From Pyronema omphalodes (lineage: Eukaryota > Ascomycota > Pezizomycetes > Pezizales > Pyronemataceae): 64,000 nt of DNA. The stretch covers positions 248,001 through 312,000 of the forward strand of contig JAJJXM010000056.1 of NCBI GenBank assembly GCA_024516155.1. Reading direction: 5' to 3'. Every line of letters begins with the position of its first letter. The first letter of the stretch is position 1. A program made the position numbers and the translations under genes. The notes under the pieces are model-generated. The model did not search any database. It was not told the origin of the DNA and saw only the letters and a list, made by a program, of their open reading frames with translations. Shown one piece after another: positions 37,324-48,136 of this stretch.

Positions 37324-37839
37324 CGTTTCTGGCATTAGGCGTAAACTTGATAATTATGGTATGTAAATTGGATGTTGAGATCCTGTAATTCGTGCGTCGC
37401 CTTGGGGTGTTGAAGGGGAGAGAAAGTAGTCGCTATTTCAGCAGTTTATCTGGGTTCGAAAATTCACTCTCATTGACTGCTGATTAAACTGTTGGAAAAT
37501 CGAGTATATGCGCAAATATGTGCTGATTCGCTGTTGCGAGCTGGTGATGTATTATAGTATAATTCGGGTGAACGACTCTGGCGAACGATTCAGGCGAACT
37601 GTTTGTCGTGGGGCGAAGGAGGGAGGAAGCTGCGATAGACCGGAAAGAGAGACGGGAGCTTCGAGCTATAGCGTGGGAGACAAGCTTCGTATGAGCGGCG
37701 GCGGGGTGGTGAGGGGAACTGAAGGATAGAACGAGAGACTGGGAGGAGTTGTGATAGAAGGGAGGGGCATGGAATAAAAGGGGGGGGGTGGGGGGGATTG
37801 AATAGTGAGATGGAGGGGCTCAGTCGAGGAACAGCCCAA

Positions 37840-38960
37840 GGCAAAAAATTACTGCTGGGAGACAGAGTCCGAGGGGCAGTGAGGCGGGGAGAGGAAAAGA
37901 GGGAAAGGGCAGGGCGCGTGTTGGAAGGGGGGGAGGGGAAGGAGGGAGGGAGGGGGGGAGGGCGGTCGAGTATGGTTGTGGTGCTTGCTTGCTTGCTTGC
38001 TGGTTCTGGTGCTGTTGCTTGCTGGTGCTACTGTGTTGCTTGCTGGCTGCTTCTGCGGGCTCTGTCTGGGCTGCTGCTGGCTTCTGGTGGGCTGGAAGGG
38101 TGTTGGGGGGTTTAGTGGAACTGTGGATGGGTGGCCAGTCTGGTGGGGACAGGGAGGGTGAGTGAGAGCAAGTGAGCAGCGCCAACTCTGCTGGCTGGCG
38201 TACTTGGTTCGCTTGGGGTTTGGCGGAACAGGCAGTGATGGGGAATTTTTGGCTGTTCTGGTTGTTCTGGTTTTTTCTGGTTGTTCCGGATATTCTGATA
38301 GTTCTGCTGGATCTGGCGCTGGTTCTTTTTGGATTTTTCGATTTTTGGTGGGCAGCCAGGTAGTTGGTTCTCTCGCGGTGGGCGGTGGGCGCGATGGTCT
38401 GCTTGGTTGCTGGCACGTCTTGCTTTGCTTGACTCTCGTGCAGCTGCTGGCTGCACTGGTGGTTGCTTCTTTGCAACCAGCGCCAGACAGCTTCCCCAGT
38501 AACCCGCTCGGATCTCTCTTCAGCGATCGTGGTTGTCTCCGGGCAGCTGCACCGAACGCTAATGCGCTTCTAGATAGGCATAGGCGATGCCTCCTCCCCC
38601 CAGACCTTCTTCTGGTGAGGTGAGGGATGCGGCGAGCCATCTAGGGGAAAGTGCCGTTGGTAGCATTGGCAAGCCGCATTTACTTATGATGCTGATGATG
38701 GCTGATGGCTGATGGAGGGTTGGAGGGGTGTGGTGGGCGGGACAAGTGGGACGTGGAGGGGAAGGGGCAGCACAGAGGGGGGAAGGATGGAGGGGGAGGG
38801 TTGGAGGGTTGGAGGGGGAGGAGGGAGGGGTAGGGAGGGAAGGGGATGGAGGGGAGGGAGGGGACAGAGAGGTTTTGAGAGGTGGAGATGGAGGGGAGAT
38901 TGAGGAAGGAGAAGAGGGGGAGGGGGGGTAGAGGGGTGTGGCATGGAAGGGGAATATGGA
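37840..38960. other. Purine-rich, strand-asymmetric block with G-quadruplex-like runs
   Basis: The plus strand carries two dense G/GA tracts, about 37860-37970 and 38700-38960, with many runs of three or more G separated by one to a few bases. The minus strand is correspondingly C/T-rich. Runs of this spacing can form G-quadruplexes. The block lies about 0.5-1.6 kb upstream of the transcription-factor start codon. Confidence 0.6.
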
Positions 38961-39027
38961 GGGGCGCGAGGGGCGTGAGGGAGCTCTCTCGTTCGAGCTT
39001 TGAGCTGGAGAAGCCAGCAGTAAGTTG

Positions 39028-39145
39028 TAACAGCAGAGTAACAGCAGAGTAACAGCAGTAACAGCAGCAACAGCAGCAACAGCAGCAACAGCAGCAACAG
39101 CACCAGCACCAGCAACATCAGCACCATCAGCACCATCAGCAAGCA
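39028..39145. repeat. CAG-type trinucleotide and AACAGC repeats
   Basis: Consecutive AACAGCAGC units grade into CACCAGCACCAG and CATCAGCACCAT units. It is not within any supported reading frame. Confidence 0.85.
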
Positions 39146-41746
39146 GCTACACGCTCAAGAGTTGGTCCCTCATTCCCATCAAAGAGCAACAGCAGTCAGA
39201 CACACCTGTTACAAGGGTAGATACAAATCCTCCCTCTTCCCCCCGCCCCGTTATTCCTAGCAATGCAAGAGAAGAAACAAAAGGAAGCGGAATCAGCAAC
39301 AGAAGCAGCATGAATATTTGCCGCCCGTACAGATACATACATATCTTCTTACTCAGCGCAGTGCAGAGGGAAGGAGAGAAACCGGGAGGGAAAAAGAACG
39401 AGGAATATGGCAGGAGGAACAAAGGAGTTCCCTACCACCACACCCTCTTGTCTGCTGCTGTCCTACCCACATAGTCCATGTTGTGGCTGTTTACAGTAGA
39501 ACAAGCGATGGCTGTTGGCTGCGGAGAAAATGTGTTCTCCAAGCTGCTGATGAAAGGTTCATTTATAGATGATGCTGATTCTGATGGAGATCGATGGAGA
39601 CGGTCGTGATGGGTTTCTATGGTTTCTCATGACGTGACTGTGACGGTTACATAATATAATTTGTGTGTGGTTCTATCTACATGTCTGTGTGTTTCTTGAA
39701 ATTGCCAGGCTTGTTGTGGCGATGGTGGTTGTCAACGTACGTACTCGGGTGCACCGTCACAGCTCGCTCGCTCACTCCATCATGATTCCATCATCCATAC
39801 GTCGACCCGCTTTGATATGTGTCTCCGACGTCCAGTCCAGCACGCAACATCCACCAACACCACTGCTACATACATCACACGCTCACCACATCCCCAATCC
39901 CCAATCCCCCGCCTCTCTCAAAACGTCCAAGAAAAACATAAATCGAAGAACTTTACCGCACCACTGTGCAAACTACTGTACGTGATGGTGTTTTTTTTTA
40001 TTCGGTTGGACTGACTGGCCAAACCTTCCTCTAGCCCTTAACTTGCCTTTTGCACTACTATAGATACCATTGCTACTGATGCATATACATGTCACCGCCG
40101 TCACAGACTAAATCCAATTTCGTGGCCCTCCTGTGCTACAAGTACAATCGATACATACATGTTCTCTCCTCTTCCTTCTTTACTACTACTATCACTACCA
40201 CTCCTACATCATCTGCTCCTTCTACATACCTTAAAAACGTATCTTTCTATCCCCCTCTCTCCCCTTCCCTCATATCATCAAAAAGCCCCACCCTACATAA
40301 CCCCATCGCACTCCTCGTTGACAACGCAACACGTCCGCCTCACGCAGACACACATCCTTCCAGTCAGCAGTGAGAGACTCGATATGCTAAGTATGACCTT
40401 AGAGCAACCTCGGAATGGCTCGAATGGCTACTTTAGATACCCTCCCTCCCATCCATCCGTCACACTCTTGTGACCGGGTGTGCAGCGAACTGCTTAGGTT
40501 CATTCCGTTGTTGAACAAGGCGACAAAATGGCACTGCTATAAACCGAACGACCACGCCTGACCCGAACGGACGCACCGGTTCCACAATATCCCCACAAGC
40601 GGCAATAACAAATGGACGCTAATTTGCCGGGTCGGTCGTGCTGTTCCCTTCATATATTGATCTTCCAACTCCGGCCGTGTCAAATCGGTGTGATTCTCTT
40701 CGTCCTCGTCTTTTGCATCCCTCTTCCCTCCCTCCCTCCCTCCCTTCCTATTTCCAGCTTCACCCCAGCTCACTCAAATCACCCCAACTCACCCCAACTT
40801 ACCCAGCTCCCCCAGATCTATTCCCACCCTTGCACACCTTTCTCGGCACACCTCGCGCACGCTCTTTCCTGTGCGCCGTCACCACGCCTCTATATCTGGC
40901 GGCATTGTCGACCAGGTTTCACTTGCCTGGTGCATTCGTTCTAACGGTGGATGCTCGGCCCATTCCCACCCTACTTATCTCTCTCTGGTGTTTTCCTGCT
41001 TGCGCGGCATGAGCTGGCCGTACACCGATACATACACACCATACCTACCTTAACCAGCCTCGCTGTGCTTACCTGCTCTGCAGTGGTTCCCGCATTATTG
41101 ACAGCTTCCCCTAACTATGTCTGTGGATGTAGATACAGTATCGACCTTTCACTGTGGCCCATCCATAGATACATAGATACATAACTGTGGTGAGTGGATC
41201 GGCACAACCAGCCATTTGTGGGTCTTTTTTCAATTCCGGGAGAATCATGTTGGCTACTTACTATTGAGTGCTGCGTCGTGTTGCGTCTTGTGACATTCTG
41301 GGGGGGTAAGAGGGGGGAGGGTGGAGGGGGTGGGGGGGGGGGGGGGATAGAGGGGGGCGCGCAACCACTGAACCGATGCGATACAGTAGTTAGAAGAGTT
41401 AGCAGTTAGCAGTTAGCAACAGAGCCCGCGGGTTCAAAATACCCTAACTAAAATATCCGGAAAGGACGCTTCCTTCTTCACCAAAGGCTACTCTAGACGC
41501 TAGCTTATACCTTAGTGGATGCGTGGGTGTCGAGGAGCGTCTATGTATGGATATGGAGCCAATACCATCCTTACCATCCATACCATAACTTACCAACGGT
41601 ATTACCAGGAGCACGGTATTTGGCTTACCCCAAAAACTGGTGTTACATATCTATCCATACCCATCCATATCCATAACTACATCCATACATAATCGTGTTC
41701 ATAGTGGATGTTGCACATACTACGAGTGACGAATGAAACATCGATC

Positions 41747-41777
<31 letters not shown>

Positions 41778-42290
41778 TCTTCAGCCACCAGCCACCTTTA
41801 GTATAGTTATGGTTTGTTTTTTTATTTTTCGTCGATTCAAAAACCCGGGGGTGGGGGGGGGGGGGGAGGGGGGGAGGGGGGCAAATTAGGAAATTAAGAA
41901 TTAAGAAATTAAGAAATTAAGAATTAAGAAATTGGGAAATTGCCTATTGAATACTCGTTTCTGAATGGATGTTGCATACATACATGCATACATATATATA
42001 TTTTTATTCCAGTTTAGCTACTACATACTCCCATACTCCCATACTCCCACATACATAGAGCAAGCAAGTAAGCAAGTAAGTAAGTCCTAAGTCCTAAATC
42101 CTAAATCTTAAATCTTAAAACTGGATACCATCATCCTCTACAACCTCATCCTCTACAACCTCATCCTCTCCTAACCTCCCACCTTCTAACCTAGCCACAG
42201 AAGAAAAAAACTCTGTATAAGTTACCTAATACATAACATAACACATAGAACTGAACTACTGAACTACTGAGATATCTCTTTAATTTTTAA

Positions 42291-42468
42291 ATGTAAATGT
42301 AAATGTAAATTTAAATGTAAATTTAAATGTAAATTTAAATGTAAATTTAAATGTAAATTTAAATGTAAATTTAAATGTAAATTTAAATGTAAATTTAAAT
42401 GTAAATTTAAATGTAAATTTAAATGTAAATTTAAATGTAAATTTAAATGTAAATGTAAATGTAAATGT
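42291..42468. repeat. 12-bp array (TTTAAATGTAAA) flanked by 6-bp units
   Basis: From about 42305 to 42450 the sequence repeats with an exact 12-bp period, about 12 copies. At both ends it changes to a 6-bp AAATGT repeat, 3-4 copies each side. Confidence 0.95.
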
Positions 42469-42531
42469 ATCCTAGACCTAGATTTTTTTTTATTTTATTG
42501 CAGTATTTTAGTATTGTTTGTTTTTTGTTGG

Positions 42532-42580
42532 GGTGGTGGTGGTGGTGGTGGTGGTGGTGGTAGTGGTGGTGGTGGTGGTA
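42532..42580. repeat. GGT trinucleotide repeat
   Basis: About 16 GGT units with one GTA interruption. Confidence 0.95.
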
Positions 42581-43200
42581 TTATAGCTTGTTGATTTTAT
42601 TGATTTTAGCAAATACCAGATACCGAATATCGGATACCGAATACCGAATACCAGATATCGAATATCGAATAGCAATACCTCCTCTACGGATCCAAGGATC
42701 TAAGGATCTATGGCTCTATGGCTCTGCGAAATTCTAGGTTATCTGGTGAACGATTTGTTATATACGCCGGTGCTGTAACATGGTTGGAACTTAGGGTCTC
42801 GAAGTCTTGAAGGTCTTAAACACCTTACGTACGCTGGAGATATCCAGGACAGTAGACAGTAGACAGTAGACTCTGAGCTGGACTAAATACCATCAACTAT
42901 CCCCTTCCAAGATACCAAAAAAAAAATTAAAAAAACAGCAATAAAATAAACAAATAACCCCTCCCCCCCATATCGCCAAAATATACCAACAAACCATGAC
43001 TAAAACATCCTCTATGACTAAAACTCATCATCTGTACATATCTCTCTATCCGTCATGGTGCGTACCATAACCTAAAATATCCCCCGCCCCCCCCCCCCCC
43101 CCCCGGCCGGCACTTTCTTGATTTGTTTATGTTTACATAAGCGATTTGCGTTCATGGGGTATCACCCGTGGCTGGTAGCTGTTTTGTCTAGTATCTCGCA

Positions 43201-43412
43201 TATGTGGTATATGTGGTCTATGTGGTCTATGTGGTATATGTGGTATATGTGGTATATGTGGTATATGTGGTATATGTGGTATATGTGGTATATGTGGTAT
43301 ATGTGGTATATGTGGTATATGTGGTATATGTGGTCTATGTGGTATATGTGGTCTATCATCTATGTGGTCTATCATCTATGTGGTCTATCATCTATGTGGT
43401 CTATCATCTATG
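43201..43412. repeat. 9-bp then 15-bp minisatellite
   Basis: About 16 copies of TATGTGGTA, with GTGGTCTA variants clustered at the two ends, run into about four copies of a 15-bp unit CTATCATCTATGTGG that contains the 9-bp core. Confidence 0.95.
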
Positions 43413-44077
43413 TACATATGAATATGACTTGACTCTGAATTTGGAGGTAATTATCATGTAGAGCAAATGGTTTATGCTTGAAGAAAACTGGAAATGGATA
43501 TATATGGTTAATTAAGGAATGAGGGAGTTAAGGAATGAGGGAGTTATAGAAATGTGTGCTGTGAATTGTGCGCTGTGAAATGTTCATTGCGGTATTATGG
43601 AATATAGCTGTATATGTAGGTAGGTAGGTATGTTCGCGCTGGAATTGGATATTCTATTATTCTTCAAGTTTGACATTTTCAAGATATGTATATATGTATG
43701 TATATGTAAAGCACGAGAATTCTAATATCTGCAGAAACAGGGTAGGCTATTATAGCGGAAATGGAACTTGGATGCTTGGATACGTAAGGGTTGGTGGGGC
43801 TTTTATGGTTTTTATGGTTTAGTTCAGTCTAGTCTCGGGAAGGGAGGGGGGTAGGTGAGTGAGTCTCTAGACTACGGATGGGTAACCGTATAATGTATTT
43901 TAAAGTTATGAAATATGGATATTCAAGGCTCGGGGGGATTGAGATTGGGATTGAGGATATAATGTCTAGGTACATTAGCGTTCGCTGAAGTTTGTATTGG
44001 GCCCGTAGACATACATTGAGATACGTAGTAAGTACTGTACCTTGCTTTTTTCTTCTGTCAGATCTGGCATCGGGCAT

Positions 44078-44178
44078 CTGGATTCTGGATTCTGGATTCT
44101 GGATTCTGGATTCTGGATTCTGGATTCTGGATTCTGGATTCTGGATTCTGGATTCTGGATTCTGGATTCTCGATTCTG
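44078..44178. repeat. 7-bp minisatellite TCTGGAT
   Basis: About 14 nearly perfect copies. This is not the fungal telomere repeat TTAGGG. Confidence 0.95.
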
Positions 44179-44680
44179 GGGAAACTGGTGGGAATTGGTG
44201 GGAGTTGATGATTTGCAAGGGTTTTGTTTGGGGAATCTTGGATTGATTATTTTTTGGTATGAAATATTGGATCTGTGATATATAACATACTTACTTGATT
44301 AGAAGAAGCCTAGAAATCTGGAACTTACAGCACGTTTATGATAATTATTGTATGGGCCATTAGCTAGCACTGAGCAGCTCTGAGCTGAAAAAATAACGAA
44401 ATTGCAAATTAAACATATATTTTTTTTCTTATTTTTTATTTGTTATGTTTACAATATGTCAGAACATTGGTACATTGGTTCTCCAATTTTCTTAATCCAA
44501 CAACAACAATAATAACAACTTTCCAAGAAATTTAAAACAACCCATACCCCCCCCCCCCTCCTTCCGCCTCCGTCTCTTGCATCATCATAATGTAGGGTTG
44601 AAAAGAATTAGCATCACGATGATTTTTTTGTAATGTTAATTATGTTATAGCACATCGGAGGAGTTATGTCTAAGGTGCTC

Positions 44681-44817
44681 GGTATTCGGTGTTTGGTATT
44701 CGGTGTTTGGTATTCGGTGTTTGGTATTCGGTGTTTGGTATTCGGTGTTTGGTATTCGGTGTTTGGTATTCGGTGTTTGGTATTCGGTGTTTGGTATTCG
44801 GTGTTTGGTATTCAGTG
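44681..44817. repeat. 14-bp minisatellite GGTATTCGGTGTTT
   Basis: About ten nearly identical tandem copies. Confidence 0.95.
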
Positions 44818-45276
44818 TTTTCCCTTTGGATATGCATAGTGGAATGTAGATGACAGTTGACTGCGGTTGATGACAAATTTCGTAATCGGTCATACCATAC
44901 ATGTAGTTCGAGGTGCTAGATATTAAAGAGTGTCTGTTGAGCCGTGCTCTGTGCTGTGACTACTTGTGGAGGTGGATGTTGCCTTAGCGCACATCTCCTC
45001 GTTATGTCTGTTTTGTCGATGGTATCTTTGCTCGTTATCTCATGTCACTCACTGAGATCTCCATCTCCATCTTTCTGTCTCTCTTTTTCCTCTCAAGTGC
45101 CAGCTTATTCTACGTGTGACCATGAGCACTTTCACACTGGATGGTTTTGGTTTTGGTTCCGGGTTCATTGATATCGGGATCAGTCTTGTTTGACCGAGGA
45201 GAATACTGCCCGGTAATATATAGGGTGATATATAGGATGATATATGGGGTGATATATAGGGTAATAGGGTAATATC

Positions 45277-45425
45277 GTGATTCGTGATATGGTGATTCGT
45301 GATATGGTGATTCGTGATATGGTGATATGGTGATTCGTGATATGGTGATTCGTGATATGGTGATTCGTGATATGGTGATTCGTGATATGGTGATTCGTGA
45401 TATGGTGATTCGTGATATGGTATGG
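45277..45425. repeat. 15-bp minisatellite GTGATTCGTGATATG
   Basis: About nine or ten copies, one shortened. It directly abuts a TATC tetranucleotide array. Confidence 0.95.
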
Positions 45426-45426
45426 A

Positions 45427-45496
<70 letters not shown>

Positions 45497-45515
45497 CCTA
45501 TCTATCTATCTATAT
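45426..45515. repeat. TATC tetranucleotide microsatellite
   Basis: About 21 copies with one TACC interruption near 45496. Confidence 0.95.
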
Positions 45516-46499
45516 ACCAACCAGCAACGACATTTAAGATGCTATATATACCATGTAAAACATCAGTAAAGTACTTGATCGTTTACTATATATCCCCTTT
45601 ATAAACCAAACATCCCCTTTATATGCTGGTGTAGATCGTATCGAAATACGAGGTTCTTTAGATAGAGATGTTGATTGGCTCATTAGTTGATTGGCTGAGT
45701 TGATGAACTTATGTAGTATTATGTTTGTCCCATTGACTTACCTGGGAATCATGGCACTATACTATGCTATATCTTTTTGTTCCAGATGTGGGGTTTATCC
45801 ATACCCCCCTCCCCCCCTCACACTCACCCTAAACGCCTGTGCCTGTACAGAGTCCATACCATGGCCCGTGGGGCCCTGGACTGCGGCAGCGGAAGATATA
45901 TACCGCATGCTGAGTTCTGTTCATTACCATTATCCATACAGCAGGGGAAATATAGAATAGACATGTGTGATGTACTGATATAGGGGATATGGGGGATATG
46001 GTGGATGGCTGTATGTATGTATGTAGTTTATAGTTTATAGTTGGCGTACTAGATGTGGAGGTGGATGATTCTTGGAAACTGAACTTGGAAATCAAATCGG
46101 ACGTATGGATCATATGTTGTTTCTTTCCTGAACTATGATAGGGAGGGGAAAGGATAGAAGGACAGATAGGGTTGTCATCTTGTGGATATAGAGTGGTTTT
46201 TTTTTTAGTTAATCCCCCCGCGCACCCCCCACCCCCACCCCTCCAGCTTCAATTTCCTCGATTTCTTTTTTTCTTTCTTCCTATTTTCCTCTCTTCCTCT
46301 CTTCAATAGCCCCGCCCGCTGAATACTATACATACATACATACATTAAATCATCTCATCCAATTCCGTATCCATATACCAAGTTACATTATAGACATAGA
46401 TATCTACAAATCATCACTGCACGAACCGAATAATTCCTCTACCTCTCCATCTCTCCATCTATATCTCCATCTCTCTATCTTTCTATCTATACCCCCTTA

Positions 46500-46830
46500 C
46501 TTTCCCAAAAGAAAAACGCAGAGTGATGATTGAAATTTGATTCTATAGGCAAGAACATAATGAAGAACTTCCCATAAGACTATAGCAACGCTTTTTCTAC
46601 CAAAACACAATGCCATCCAATCAATCAAATGTTGTAGCTCCGAAATCACAAAGGCATTGGGGTCAGAGACGCGCTCAATCGTGGTAAGCAAATTCGTAAC
46701 AATCTACGGTATCAATCTGCTGTAAAATGTAATAGAAAAATTGTTGCTATAGCGTGTCTATAGCCTTACGGGAAGTTCTCCAATGTAATGGGACACGATT
46801 TATCACTCGATTGTCTATACTATACAACAA
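46500..46830 (-). pseudogene. Coding-looking island, possible gene fragment
   Basis: On the minus strand an ORF ending with the TAA at 46497-46499 reads ERVSDPNAFVISELQHLIDW and continues through hydrophobic sequence, without the repeat bias of its surroundings. Its 5' side is preceded by a TAG acceptor-like site at about 46704. A GTAAGG donor-like site lies near 46780, with an open piece before it (HYIGELP). No ATG was found and stops lie just upstream. The family is not recognised. It may be a gene remnant stranded in repeats. Confidence 0.25.
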
Positions 46831-47031
46831 CTATATAATATAATCATAATCACTACACATAAAACTCAAGAGACGCTCTTTTTATGTTATTTATTAGCTT
46901 TTTATAATAAATGGTGATATTGGTTGTTTAAGAAAATGAGGTATAGCTTGTGTTGATAGAAAAGCTTTATAAATGAACATAGCGAGTGATGGTATATGTT
47001 TTAGACGTAATTGAGACGGTGTTGCTTGGGA

Positions 47032-47113
47032 TTGTTGCTTGTTGCTTGTTGCTTGTTGCTTGTTGCTTGTTGCTTGTTGCTTGTTGCTTGTTGCTTGCTG
47101 CTTGCTGCTTGGT
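47032..47113. repeat. 7-bp minisatellite TTGCTTG
   Basis: About 11 copies, the last with a TGCTGCT change. Confidence 0.95.
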
Positions 47114-47235
47114 ATATAACCAATAAAGAATATTTGCTATTTACTATTTACTATGCTATGCTATGCGATTGGTAATATCAGAGCCGTTGGTAAAAAGGAT
47201 GGGATATATGTTGATTATCTTAGTTATCCTAAGAT

Positions 47236-47577
47236 TCGTCATTCGTAGGATTCGTAGGATTCGTAGGATTCGTGATAGGTTCGATATGGTTTAATTAGGA
47301 GCAACGGGAAATGATGATCTTGAATTTAAACCTTTGGATCTTTGGTCTTTGGATCTTTGGTCTTTGGATCTTTGGTCTTTGGATCTTTGGTTTATGCTAT
47401 CTATAATCTATGTACATAGGATAAAAAGGTTGCGATCTGTGGGTTTTTAGGGATGTATGTGCTTTGTGTTATGATTTATGTCCCCTGGTGAAGGATTGGA
47501 TTGGATTGGATTGGATTGGATTGGATGCGAAGGATGGGATTGGATGCGAAGGATGGGATTGGATGCGAAGGATGGAA
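47236..47577. repeat. Three small neighbouring arrays
   Basis: GTAGGATTC (9 bp, about four copies, 47236-47272), CTTTGGATCTTTGGT (15 bp, about four copies, 47327-47392), and GGATT (5 bp) passing into a 19-bp unit GGATGCGAAGGATGGGATT (three copies, 47495-47577). Confidence 0.9.
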
Positions 47578-48069
47578 ATAGATTTGGCTTACATATGCTA
47601 TCTTTTGTATGTATGTATGATAAAAAGCCTCGATCTGTGGTTTGTATGTACTTGTGTTACATCCCGTCGTCCCCTGCGAAGGATATCAGTGTCAGTGCCA
47701 AAGCGAATGGAAATGATTACGCACTAGAAATAATTGAGGCAAGTGTATCTTGTTGTTGCTCCTGGTTTGGTTTTCAGTTTATTCTTTATTCTTTAATTCT
47801 GCACAACCAGACCATATATAATCTAGTCAACAAATTTTGACATCTCCCTATACCATACCATACCCTGCGGCCTGTAGGTTCTGCGTATGTATGGCTCTCG
47901 CGAGTCTCGATATGTTGCCCTCCCTCACAAAGTGAGCACTGAGCACATCCCCCCCCCCCCCCCCCCCCACCCCTCCCCCCCAAACCCACCCTTTCCCCAA
48001 ATCCGAATCGGCCGGCTCAAAGACCCTAACTAGCCCCGTGCCAACCGAGTCTAGAAATAATCGAGCGAG

Positions 48070-48099
48070 TATCTATGCCCCATGGGTTCCCCCCAAGCA

Positions 48100-48136
<37 letters not shown>

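Larger units (their letters stand above)
37324..41200. other. Upstream region of the transcription factor, low complexity
   Basis: No convincing gene. ORFs such as 37849-38640 (-) and 38162-38623 (+) overlap each other on both strands and have strongly biased composition. The region contains a purine-rich block and a CAG array (listed separately), then CT-rich DNA near 40140-40860. It may hold a long 5' leader or distal regulatory DNA for the transcription factor. Confidence 0.5.
41201..48069. other. Minisatellite-rich gene desert
   Basis: About 6.9 kb without a supported gene, in which at least ten unrelated tandem arrays (4-19 bp units) alternate with AT-rich DNA and pure G or C runs (41332-41346, 41852-41866, 43087-43104, 47949-47968). 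Apparent ORFs such as those around 43118-43461, 44042-44278 and 45327-45569 are translations of the arrays. The main arrays are listed separately. Confidence 0.75.

Noticed and set aside
37849..38640. Long minus-strand ORF of 263 codons, rich in Pro/Gln/Ser, upstream of the transcription factor
   Set aside because: It overlaps equally long ORFs on the opposite strand and in other frames, and its composition simply reflects the C-rich minus strand. No domain was seen.
41380..41460. GGGTTCAAAATACCC as a tRNA T-arm
   Set aside because: No D-arm or anticodon arm within a suitable distance upstream; the preceding sequence is a TTAGCAG repeat.
43118..43461. ORFs encoding MWYMWYMWY or VYVVYVVY repeats
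   Set aside because: They are translations of the 9-bp minisatellite in every frame, which has no stop codons. No start context or flanking coding sequence.
44042..44278. TCTGGAT tandem as a possible telomere repeat
   Set aside because: It differs from TTAGGG, is only about 100 bp and is internal.
45327..45604. ORFs encoding MVIRDMVIRD and YLSIYLSI repeats
   Set aside because: Products of the 15-bp and TATC arrays.
42281..47577. Minisatellite arrays as CRISPR-like repeats
   Set aside because: The units are directly tandem with no unique spacers, and this is a eukaryotic nuclear sequence.
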